This document shows, piece by piece, positions 31,093 through 37,655 of a stretch of DNA of 37,869 bases. The stretch is from a virus. The stretch covers positions 1-37,869 of IMG/VR virus record IMGVR_UViG_3300009703_000046; one strand, 5' to 3'. How positions within the stretch are numbered: the stretch's first letter is position 1; every line of letters begins with the position of its first letter. The notes under the pieces were generated by a model, which was not told where the DNA came from, did no database searches, and worked only from the letters and a program-made list of their open reading frames with translations. Position numbers and translations under genes: made by a program.

Positions 31093-31511
31093 TGGCAAAG
31101 TTCAGACCTAAAGTAACAAAAGATAGACAGGCTACTGAACAAGAATTAAACTGTATTGACAAAACCGAAAAGATGTTAGGGGGAGAACAGAAACTCCCTC
31201 CAGCATCTCAGATGGTTAGAAATATAGCAGTTGAACATTGGAAGGGTTTAAAGGCCTGGTTAAAAGGTTCACAAGTAATTACAACACAAGAAGAAGCACA
31301 GCGAAGATGGGATATATGTACAAAATGTCCACATCTTAAATATGATGAAACAAATCCAGATACTAATAAAAAAGATGGTAGATGTACTCATTGTGGGTGT
31401 TTTATGAATGTGAAAGTTCATTACGCTACAGCAGAATGTCCTATTAAAAAATGGACAAAAGATTGTGGTCATGAATGTGATTGTGGGTGTGATGAAAATT
31501 GTGAAAAATAA
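31092..31511 (+). CDS. cysteine-rich zinc-ribbon-like protein (GTG start)
   Basis: A 139-residue protein starting at GTG 31092, which overlaps the thioredoxin stop by one base. A basic N-terminus is followed by ERRWD-type helix (EEAQRRWDICTKCPHL), then CTHCGC, AECPIKKW and a Cys-rich tail (CGHECDCGCDENC). The CxxC pairs with a fourth cysteine fit zinc binding. No catalytic domain is recognised. It is co-translated with a thioredoxin-like protein, so a redox-linked zinc or metal protein is possible. A DNA- or RNA-binding ribbon is an equal alternative. Confidence 0.65.
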   Translation: MAKFRPKVTKDRQATEQELNCIDKTEKMLGGEQKLPPASQMVRNIAVEHWKGLKAWLKGSQVITTQEEAQRRWDICTKCPHLKYDETNPDTNKKDGRCTHCGCFMNVKVHYATAECPIKKWTKDCGHECDCGCDENCEK

Positions 31512-31545
31512 ATAAAAAAAAACTGGTGGTTTTGAAAATTACCAT

Positions 31546-31560
31546 CATATATATACATGA
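31546..31560 (+). promoter_or_regulatory. weak promoter-like element before gp32 gene
   Basis: Reads catatatatacatga, a variant of the recurrent element without the exact TATTTATA core, placed at the start of the gp32 leader. Confidence 0.3.
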
Positions 31561-31563
31561 ATA

Positions 31564-31632
31564 GGTTATATGGTTATAAGAGTTAACCAATAAACGATAA
31601 ACAATAAACGATAAACAATAATACAATAGGAG
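31564..31632 (+). promoter_or_regulatory. candidate gp32 autogenous translational operator
   Basis: The leader of the gp32 gene has a GGTTA (31564-31568) / TAACC (31584-31588) inverted repeat, followed at once by two perfect copies of aataaacgataaac (31589-31602, 31603-31616), then an A+T-rich stretch and the ribosome binding site (taggag). T4 gp32 represses its own translation by binding a folded nucleation element followed by an unstructured A/U-rich stretch up to the ribosome binding site. The layout here is the same in kind, with different sequence. Inference. Confidence 0.4.
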
Positions 31633-31639
31633 AAACAGA

Positions 31640-32404
31640 ATGGATATTTCTGCAATCAAAGCAAGGTTACAACAACTTCAAAATACAACTTCAACAAAAA
31701 ACAATTTCTGGAAACCAGAACCGGGTAAAACTACAGTTCGTATTGTCCCTTATAAACATAATAAAAGTAACCCATTTATTGAGTTATTTTTTCATTATAA
31801 TTTGGGTACAAACAAAACATATATTTCACCAGTATCATTTGGCAAACCAGATCCTGTTGAGGAGTTTGCTCGTAAATTAAAATCAACTGGTAATAAAGAT
31901 GAATGGATTCAAGGTAAAAGATTAGAACCTAAAATGAGAACATTTGTTCCGGTAGTAGTTCGTGGTCGTGAAGATGAGGGCGTCAAATTTTGGGGCTTTG
32001 GAAAAACGGTCTATCAAGAATTATTAAGTTTTATCGCTGATCCTGATTATGGTGATATTACGGATGCATCCACTGGACGCGATATTTCAGTTGAACATCA
32101 AACACCAGCAGAAGCAGGCAATCAATATGGTAAAACTACAATTCGAGTTAAGCCAAATCAAACACCAATTGTAGACGATGATGTTAAATTGCAATCATTA
32201 TTTGATAATCAAAGCAATTTAACTGAGTTATATACAGAACCCACATATGATGAGTTAAAGGACGTTTTGAAAAACTATCTTACACCTGATAGTGAAGATA
32301 CAACCGAAGCATCAGCGCCGGCACCAGCAAAAACAACAGCATCGCCATCTGCAACATCTACAGATAATGTTGATGATGCATTTAATGAGTTATTTAATAG
32401 TTAG
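31640..32404 (+). CDS. 32: single-stranded DNA binding protein (gp32-like), no zinc cysteines
   Basis: A 254-residue gp32-like protein (T4: 301). The N-terminus has basic and helical parts (IKARLQQLQNT), then the conserved core opening FWKPEPGKTTVRIVPY, ELFFHYNLG, KFWGFGKTVYQELLSFIADP with GDITDASTGRDI, and YGKTTIRVKPNQTP. The C-terminus is the expected linker plus acidic tail (DNVDDAFNELFNS), used for contacts with replication proteins. T4 gp32 binds zinc through one His and three Cys. This protein has no cysteine at all; the corresponding segment reads SPVSFGKPDPVEEF. It leads the recombination/replication block and is followed by a terminator. Confidence 0.9.
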   Translation: MDISAIKARLQQLQNTTSTKNNFWKPEPGKTTVRIVPYKHNKSNPFIELFFHYNLGTNKTYISPVSFGKPDPVEEFARKLKSTGNKDEWIQGKRLEPKMRTFVPVVVRGREDEGVKFWGFGKTVYQELLSFIADPDYGDITDASTGRDISVEHQTPAEAGNQYGKTTIRVKPNQTPIVDDDVKLQSLFDNQSNLTELYTEPTYDELKDVLKNYLTPDSEDTTEASAPAPAKTTASPSATSTDNVDDAFNELFNS

Positions 32405-32424
32405 AAATAACTATAATCGATATT

Positions 32425-32466
32425 GATAGGGTAGGGTTCCGTCCCACCCTATCTTATCATTTTTTA
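32425..32466 (+). terminator. strong rho-independent terminator after gp32 gene
   Basis: GATAGGGT-a-GGG (32425-32436) pairs with CCCACCCTATC (32443-32453) around a 6-base loop, with one bulged A, then TTATCATTTTTT. It is the most GC-rich hairpin in the window. Confidence 0.85.
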
Positions 32467-32477
32467 GGAGATATACT

Positions 32478-33602
32478 ATGACAAAAAAACGAGATGATTT
32501 GGCTGGGATTATCGCTGATGAAATAAATAAGACATTTAAACATCAACAAACTGCATTTTTTCTTGGGGGTGATCAAGAAACTCCAACAGATATAAGAGGG
32601 TTTGTTTCAACAGGTTCAACGATGTTAGATTTAGCAATAGCCAATAAACCGAATGGTGGTTTGGGTGTTGGTAGGATTACAGAATTAAATGGTTTAGAGG
32701 GAAGTGGCAAATCATTAATTGGGGCACATGCATTAGCAGATTGCCAAAGACAAGGTGGAGTTGCAGTTTATATTGATACAGAATCTGCAGTATCTGAGGA
32801 ATTTCTTAGAGCCATCGGAGTGGATACAAAAAATATGTTATATGTTCACTTAGAAACCGTTGAGGAAATATTTGAAACAATTGATACTATTGTCACGAAA
32901 GTGAGAGAATCTGATAAAGATAAATTGGTTACAATATTAGTAGATAGTTTAGCCGCGGCATCTACAAAAGTGGAAATGGATGCTGAATTTGATAAAGATG
33001 GATGGGCAACTTCAAAGGCAATTATTTTAAGTAAAGCTATGAGAAAGATTACTCAAATGATTGCTCGACAAAAAGTATGCTTGATATTCACAAATCAGTT
33101 GAGAGTTAAGCTCGGTGTTATGTTCGGTGACCCGTGGACTACTTCTGGGGGTAAGGCATTACCATTCCACGCATCGACGAGAGTTCGATTAAAGAATGCC
33201 GGTCAAATAAAAGATAAAGCGAATAATACAATTGGTATTAAAATTAAAGCCCAGGTCATTAAGAATCGATTGGGTCCTCCAATGAGAACTGCCGAATTTC
33301 CATTATACTTTGATACTGGAATTGATAATTATGGTAGTTGGTTATTGACTATGAAAGAACATAAACTCCTTAAACAGGGCGGTTCATGGTATACAATAAC
33401 GGAAATTGATATGGATACCGGGGAAGTTATAAAAGATCATAAATTCTTATCAAAGAATTTTGAAACCTTAATGGAATCGAATCCGAAATTAAGAGATCAA
33501 TGTTATCAGCAAATATGCGATGCATGTATATTAAAATATGATTCAAAACAACTCGGGGTCGATGATGTAAAAGAGACCGGCGAGGTTGTTGATGAGCTTT
33601 GA
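32478..33602 (+). CDS. uvsX: RecA-like recombinase UvsX
   Basis: A 374-residue protein (T4 UvsX 391). Walker A is GLEGSGKS (72-79) in ITELNGLEGSGKS, and Walker B is LVTILVDSLAAA. Other RecA-type elements are VYIDTESAVSEEFL, the IFTNQLRVKLGVMFGDPWTT loop and GGKALPFHASTRVRL. It forms the presynaptic filament with gp32 and ssDNA, driving recombination-dependent replication. Ribosome binding site taggag. The 3' end overlaps the next gene by 11 bases. Confidence 0.95.
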   Translation: MTKKRDDLAGIIADEINKTFKHQQTAFFLGGDQETPTDIRGFVSTGSTMLDLAIANKPNGGLGVGRITELNGLEGSGKSLIGAHALADCQRQGGVAVYIDTESAVSEEFLRAIGVDTKNMLYVHLETVEEIFETIDTIVTKVRESDKDKLVTILVDSLAAASTKVEMDAEFDKDGWATSKAIILSKAMRKITQMIARQKVCLIFTNQLRVKLGVMFGDPWTTSGGKALPFHASTRVRLKNAGQIKDKANNTIGIKIKAQVIKNRLGPPMRTAEFPLYFDTGIDNYGSWLLTMKEHKLLKQGGSWYTITEIDMDTGEVIKDHKFLSKNFETLMESNPKLRDQCYQQICDACILKYDSKQLGVDDVKETGEVVDEL

Positions 33603-34659
33603 TAAATTTGATCCAAAATATATATCGTTTTTAGATCAACTTGAAGATAGTGAGGGTGCACATAAAACTCACTTGAATGATAAGGTGTTAATTGTTGATG
33701 GATTGAACACCTTCATTAGAGCATTTGCGGTCAACCCAGCAATAAATGATGATGGTCTTCATATTGGTGGGTTAATTGGATTCTTAAAATCATTAAGATA
33801 TTCAATTGATATAATTAAACCCACAAGATGTATAATTGTATTTGATGGTAAGGGTGGATCAGTAAAACGACGAAAACTTTATCCTGAATATAAAAATAAT
33901 CGAAAAGTAAAATCAAAATTAAATAGAAATGTAGATTGGGGAACCGCACCGACAACTGAAGATGAATCGATGAAACTTCAAATTGGTCGATTAATTGAGT
34001 ATTTAGAGCAATTACCTGTTACCTTAATTTCAGTTGATAATATTGAAGCTGACGACGCAATGGCATATATTTCAAAACAATTATTGGTTGATAGTAAAAT
34101 GGTATTAATGTCAACGGATAAAGATTTCTTACAGTTAGTGGATGATAGAATAAATGTATGGAGCCCCACAAAGAAAATATTATATACACCAGAAAAAGTT
34201 AAAAAAGAGTTTGGAATACCGTCACATAACCTACTAATTTATAGGGTATTAGATGGTGATAAATCAGATAATATAAATGGTATAAAGGGTGCGGGATTAA
34301 AATCAATAATTAAATATATAAATCCAATTGCAGAGGATGATATTTTTTCTGCAAAGGATTTAATTGATTATGTAGAATCACCCCCAAATAAATCAAAACT
34401 TTTAGAAAATATAAAAAATAATCTTAGTATTGTTAAGAGAAATTATTTATTAATGCAATTAAGTGATGTGGATATAAGTAAACATATTAAACGAAAATTG
34501 CAAGAATCTGTTAATAGGGAAATACCGCAATTGATTAAACATAAATTACAAGTTATGTTCTTACATGATAAATTATCATCTCAAATTCCAAATTTTAGTA
34601 ATTGGATGGTGGAGTTTATCCGTTTAAGTAGATTTAAGGGACTATCGCGTGACAAATAA
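33592..34659 (+). CDS. rnh: 5'-3' exonuclease / RNase H, FEN family
   Basis: About 355 residues from the ATG at 33592 (gagg 6 bases upstream); a TTG-TTG extension to 33586 is possible but less likely. Metal-site motifs of the FEN family are in order: VLIVDGLNTFIRAF, VFDGKGGSVKRRKLYPEYK with the basic cluster, DNIEADDAMAYIS, STDKDFLQLV, and the helix-hairpin-helix DGDKSDNINGIKGAG. T4 Rnh (305 residues) removes RNA primers and flaps. The gene overlaps UvsX upstream and the helicase downstream (start at 34649), forming one translated unit. Confidence 0.9.
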   Translation: MSFDKFDPKYISFLDQLEDSEGAHKTHLNDKVLIVDGLNTFIRAFAVNPAINDDGLHIGGLIGFLKSLRYSIDIIKPTRCIIVFDGKGGSVKRRKLYPEYKNNRKVKSKLNRNVDWGTAPTTEDESMKLQIGRLIEYLEQLPVTLISVDNIEADDAMAYISKQLLVDSKMVLMSTDKDFLQLVDDRINVWSPTKKILYTPEKVKKEFGIPSHNLLIYRVLDGDKSDNINGIKGAGLKSIIKYINPIAEDDIFSAKDLIDYVESPPNKSKLLENIKNNLSIVKRNYLLMQLSDVDISKHIKRKLQESVNREIPQLIKHKLQVMFLHDKLSSQIPNFSNWMVEFIRLSRFKGLSRDK

Positions 34660-35434
34660 ATTATTGGATTTTGGACATTCATTTCAGATAAAGATTATCG
34701 CAAGTTTAATGATAAATTCTCAATTTCTATCTCAAATTTATGATATATTAGATGAGAAACATTTTGATAGTGATTCTTTAAGGTGGATTGTTGAGAGGTG
34801 TAAAAAATATTTTATAGATTATAAGAAACCAATTACTTTAGATGCATTTAAAGTTGAAGTTGGTGATATTGATAATGATGTATTAAAAACTACAGTTCTT
34901 GAACATTTAAAGGAAATTTTTAGATTTCTAACTGCACCTGATTTAGAATTCATTCAAGATAAAGCATTAGATTTTTTTAAGAATCAAGCTTTAAAAGGTG
35001 CAATATTACAATCAGTTGATATTTTGGAGCGTAGTAGTGATTTTGATCAAATAAAGACACTAATAGATGATGCTATGAAAGCTGGTACGGAGAGGGATGT
35101 TGGTCATGAATATATTAATGATATTGAAGATAGATATTCTGAAACCGCGAGATCGACGGTTGAGACTGGGTGGCCGGTGATAGATGAATTAATGCAAGGT
35201 GGTTTGGGTCATGGTGAATTAGGGGTTGTTGTAGCTCCTGCCGGTATTGGTAAATGCATTGGTGGTGATACTAAAATAGAAATTCAATACGAAGATATAG
35301 GATTTAATATTACAGATGAATTGACATTATGGTTTAAGCCTTGGGATATGATTTATGTAAATGATAATCTACAGTTAACAGCCTCTGATGTTAGTATTTT
35401 ATTATCACGAGTGGGTATTGGAAAAACATCATAA
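34649..35434 (+). CDS. 41: gp41 replicative helicase, N-terminal part plus N-intein (fractured gene)
   Basis: A 261-residue product starting at GTG 34649 (aaggga upstream). Residues 1-202 are the N-terminal half of a DnaB/gp41-type helicase, ending in the Walker A motif APAGIGK (196-202). Residue 203 is Cys, followed by IGGDTKIEIQYEDIGF: an intein N-terminus (block A: C1, then G-D-T-x-I). After 59 intein residues the frame stops. The Walker A motif is completed at 36753 by the other half (GIGK + SWT). The helicase would be restored only by trans-splicing. The N-intein is short and contains block A only, with no block B. It ends in the odd sequence RVGIGKTS, which resembles the extein P-loop. 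Confidence 0.88.
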   Translation: MTNKLLDFGHSFQIKIIASLMINSQFLSQIYDILDEKHFDSDSLRWIVERCKKYFIDYKKPITLDAFKVEVGDIDNDVLKTTVLEHLKEIFRFLTAPDLEFIQDKALDFFKNQALKGAILQSVDILERSSDFDQIKTLIDDAMKAGTERDVGHEYINDIEDRYSETARSTVETGWPVIDELMQGGLGHGELGVVVAPAGIGKCIGGDTKIEIQYEDIGFNITDELTLWFKPWDMIYVNDNLQLTASDVSILLSRVGIGKTS

Positions 35435-35450
35435 GTTTTTCATTTTTTAT

Positions 35451-35468
35451 GATATTTATATATAGAAA
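35451..35468 (+). promoter_or_regulatory. putative phage promoter element inside fractured helicase gene
   Basis: Reads gatatttatatatagaaa between the N-intein stop and the endonuclease ORF; ribosome binding site tgggag follows. The endonuclease gene may therefore be transcribed separately from the helicase halves. Confidence 0.45.
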
Positions 35469-35482
35469 ATGGGAGATTTAAT

Positions 35483-36349
35483 ATGAAACTTTTGAAATGT
35501 AAAATGTGTGGTTATGAAGCAAAACAATTACATCAGCATATAAAATATAAACACGATTTAAGTAGTGATGAATATAAGAAAAAATATGATGTTGATAAAT
35601 TACAGATAGTAACGGAAGAACAATGTAAGATGAGAAGTGAAATAGCATTGAATGGTGGGTCAAATAGACGAGTAGAATATTGGATAAATAGAGGATATTC
35701 ATTAGAAGATGCTAAAATTCAAGTAAGTAAGATACAGTCTAATAATGGGAAGCATAGAAATGGTGGAGAATCATCAACTGCATTTCAATATAAATGGTGG
35801 ATGAGAAAACATAATTTGACAGAAGAAGAAGCTATACAGAAAGTATATGAAATACAATCAAAGAATAGTAGTAAATCTAAAAAGTTTTCTGGAAAGAAGC
35901 ATTCTGACACATCAAGGCGACAGATTTCAATATCTATGAGCAATCATATTTCAAATGTTGGAAAAAAAGAATGGATTGAACATTTCGGTGATTTTTCTAT
36001 GTACTACAGAAGTAAACCAGAAATTGAATTATTTAACTATATTAGAGATAATATAAATGAAAATGTAGAATGTAACGTTTTTGTTGGTAGTAGAAATGTT
36101 GATATTTTATGTGGTAATAAAATAATTGAATTTTTTGGTGATTATTGGCATTGTAACCCAAATAAGTATAAAAAAGATTATTTCCATTCGCGGATAAAGT
36201 TATTAGCTGAAGAAATTTGGGATAATGATAATGATAAAATAAATTATCTAAAATCTAAAAACTATGATGTATTAGTTATATGGGAAAATGAATGGAGTAA
36301 AAATAGAGACGTTGAAATATCTAAAATAAAAAGGTTTTTGAATGATTAG
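35483..36349 (+). CDS. homing endonuclease between split-intein halves, VSR-like
   Basis: A 288-residue protein. It starts with a Ros/MucR-like zinc finger (CKMCGYEAKQLHQHIKYKHD, LSSDEYKKKYD), then a basic linker with repeated helices. The C-terminal third is a VSR-like nuclease: YRSKPEIELFNYI, then RNVDILCGNKIIEFFGDYWH, CNPNKY, EEIWDNDNDKINYLKSKNYD, VLVIWENEW. This is the endonuclease family described for fractured genes in marine metagenomes, in which a split intein is separated by a free-standing endonuclease gene. It should cut intein-free gp41 alleles and so spread the whole arrangement. Its stop overlaps the C-intein ATG by 8 bases, so C-half translation is coupled to it. Confidence 0.85.
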   Translation: MKLLKCKMCGYEAKQLHQHIKYKHDLSSDEYKKKYDVDKLQIVTEEQCKMRSEIALNGGSNRRVEYWINRGYSLEDAKIQVSKIQSNNGKHRNGGESSTAFQYKWWMRKHNLTEEEAIQKVYEIQSKNSSKSKKFSGKKHSDTSRRQISISMSNHISNVGKKEWIEHFGDFSMYYRSKPEIELFNYIRDNINENVECNVFVGSRNVDILCGNKIIEFFGDYWHCNPNKYKKDYFHSRIKLLAEEIWDNDNDKINYLKSKNYDVLVIWENEWSKNRDVEISKIKRFLND

Positions 36350-37502
36350 TGTAACAAAAAGAGAAGTTACAGAAACGGTAAATATAAAGGGTTTATTTAA
36401 ACAAATGAATATTCCAGATGTAGCTGAAACTGAATATAATGTAAAGTTTGATTTGAAAGTTAAAACACCATACGGTTATCATAAAGTACCAACTTTAATC
36501 AGAACGGAGTTGCAGAAAAGTATTCGTGTTTATTTTAACAATAATAAAACACTGGAATGTAGCTGGAAACATAAATTGAAAGCTAATGGTGAATGGAAAA
36601 TGGTAAGGGATATAAAAAATGGCGAAGTAATTGAAACTAAAACTGGCATAACTACTATTAAAAAAATACGAGAAGGTAAAGATAAAATATTATATGATTT
36701 ATCAGTTGATAAAGTTCATTGTTTTTATTCTAATAGTATTTTATCGCATAATAGTTGGACTGTTGCGGCTATTGGGTGTAATGCATTACAAGCTGGTAAT
36801 TCTATAGTTCATTATACTTTAGAGTTAAATGAGGCATATGTTGGGTTGCGATATGATTCAATATTAACTGGAATTTCCAATCAAAATTTAAAATATCATA
36901 AAGAAGATGTTATTGATAAGGTGAATAATATAGATGGTGATTTAATCATCAAATATTTTCCAACGAAGACTGCATCAGTAAATACATTATCTGCACACTT
37001 GCAGAGGTTAACTACATTAGGTACAAAAGTTGATATGGTGGTAGTTGATTATGCAGATATAATGAAAGATGTTGGTCTTGCAAAAGAAGTAAGGCATGCA
37101 CTTGGAAATATTTATGAAGATCTAAGAGGGCTTGCTGGGGAATTTCAAATACCAATTTGGACTTGCAGTCAAGCGAATAGGAGTGCACTTGATGAGGATG
37201 TGATTGAAGCACAAAAGATTTCAGAATCATATCAAAAGATTATGACTGCGGATTTCGTTATGTCGCTTTCGCGTAAAGTTGAAGATAAAGTTGCTAATAC
37301 AGGTAGATTTCATGTTATCAAAAATAGATTTGGTCCTGATGGTATTACATACCCAGCAATGGTAAATACCAACACCGGTAGGATTGAAATACATGAAACG
37401 AATACGGTAGTAGGAAAGCAGACGCAAAATAAAATTGACAATCGAGATAATATGGCAAGAAAATTATTATCTAATAAATTTAATGATTTAATGGGGGATT
37501 AA
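36342..37502 (+). CDS. 41: C-intein plus C-terminal part of gp41 replicative helicase (fractured gene)
   Basis: A 386-residue product. Residues 1-137 are an intein C-part: VKTPYGYHKVP, block B (S74-x-x-H77, CSWKHKLK), VRDIKNGEVI, block F (ILYDLSVDKVHCFYSN) and block G (ILSHN137), followed by Ser138 as +1 residue. Residues 138-386 are the helicase C-half: SWTVAAIGCNALQAGNSIVH completes the P-loop, Walker B is DMVVVDYADIM, then CSQANRSAL, and KNRFGPDGI near the end. With the N-half the spliced protein would have 451 residues, like T4 gp41 (475). All splicing residues (C203, H77, H136-N137, S138) are present, so trans-splicing is likely. Carrying block B on the C-part is atypical. Confidence 0.88.
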   Translation: MISVTKREVTETVNIKGLFKQMNIPDVAETEYNVKFDLKVKTPYGYHKVPTLIRTELQKSIRVYFNNNKTLECSWKHKLKANGEWKMVRDIKNGEVIETKTGITTIKKIREGKDKILYDLSVDKVHCFYSNSILSHNSWTVAAIGCNALQAGNSIVHYTLELNEAYVGLRYDSILTGISNQNLKYHKEDVIDKVNNIDGDLIIKYFPTKTASVNTLSAHLQRLTTLGTKVDMVVVDYADIMKDVGLAKEVRHALGNIYEDLRGLAGEFQIPIWTCSQANRSALDEDVIEAQKISESYQKIMTADFVMSLSRKVEDKVANTGRFHVIKNRFGPDGITYPAMVNTNTGRIEIHETNTVVGKQTQNKIDNRDNMARKLLSNKFNDLMGD

Positions 37503-37504
37503 TA

Positions 37505-37609
37505 ATGACACCTACAATTATCAGTTATATAGAAATACCAGAAGATTATTGGGTTACATCGGTACCCGAAAATATTGAAATAGAATATATAATTATTGAA
37601 GAAGAATAA
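37505..37609 (+). CDS. tiny acidic ORF (34 residues)
   Basis: ATG 37505 to TAA 37609, two bases after the helicase stop. It encodes MTPTIISYIEIPEDYWVTSV and an acidic end (IEIEYIIIEEE). It has no clear ribosome binding site of its own, but could be translated by coupling to the helicase. Function unknown; it may be a chance frame. Confidence 0.35.
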   Translation: MTPTIISYIEIPEDYWVTSVPENIEIEYIIIEEE

Positions 37610-37622
37610 TATTTATAAGTGA
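37608..37622 (+). promoter_or_regulatory. putative phage promoter element before ribonucleotide reductase
   Basis: Reads aatatttataagtga, with the TATTTATA core, 34 bases before the next ATG; the ribosome binding site taggag follows. Confidence 0.4.
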
Positions 37623-37655
37623 CCCAAATCAAAGGTTTAATATAGGAGTTATAAA

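Noticed and set aside
31511-31545. Possible terminator after the zinc-ribbon gene (ctggtggttttgaaaattaccatca).
   Set aside because: Pairing is broken by mismatches and there is no T tract.
35428-35453. Inverted repeat ATCATAA / TTATGAT before the endonuclease ORF as a terminator or ribosome-binding-site sequestering hairpin.
   Set aside because: Only 7 A+T-rich pairs with a 12-base loop; too weak to assert.
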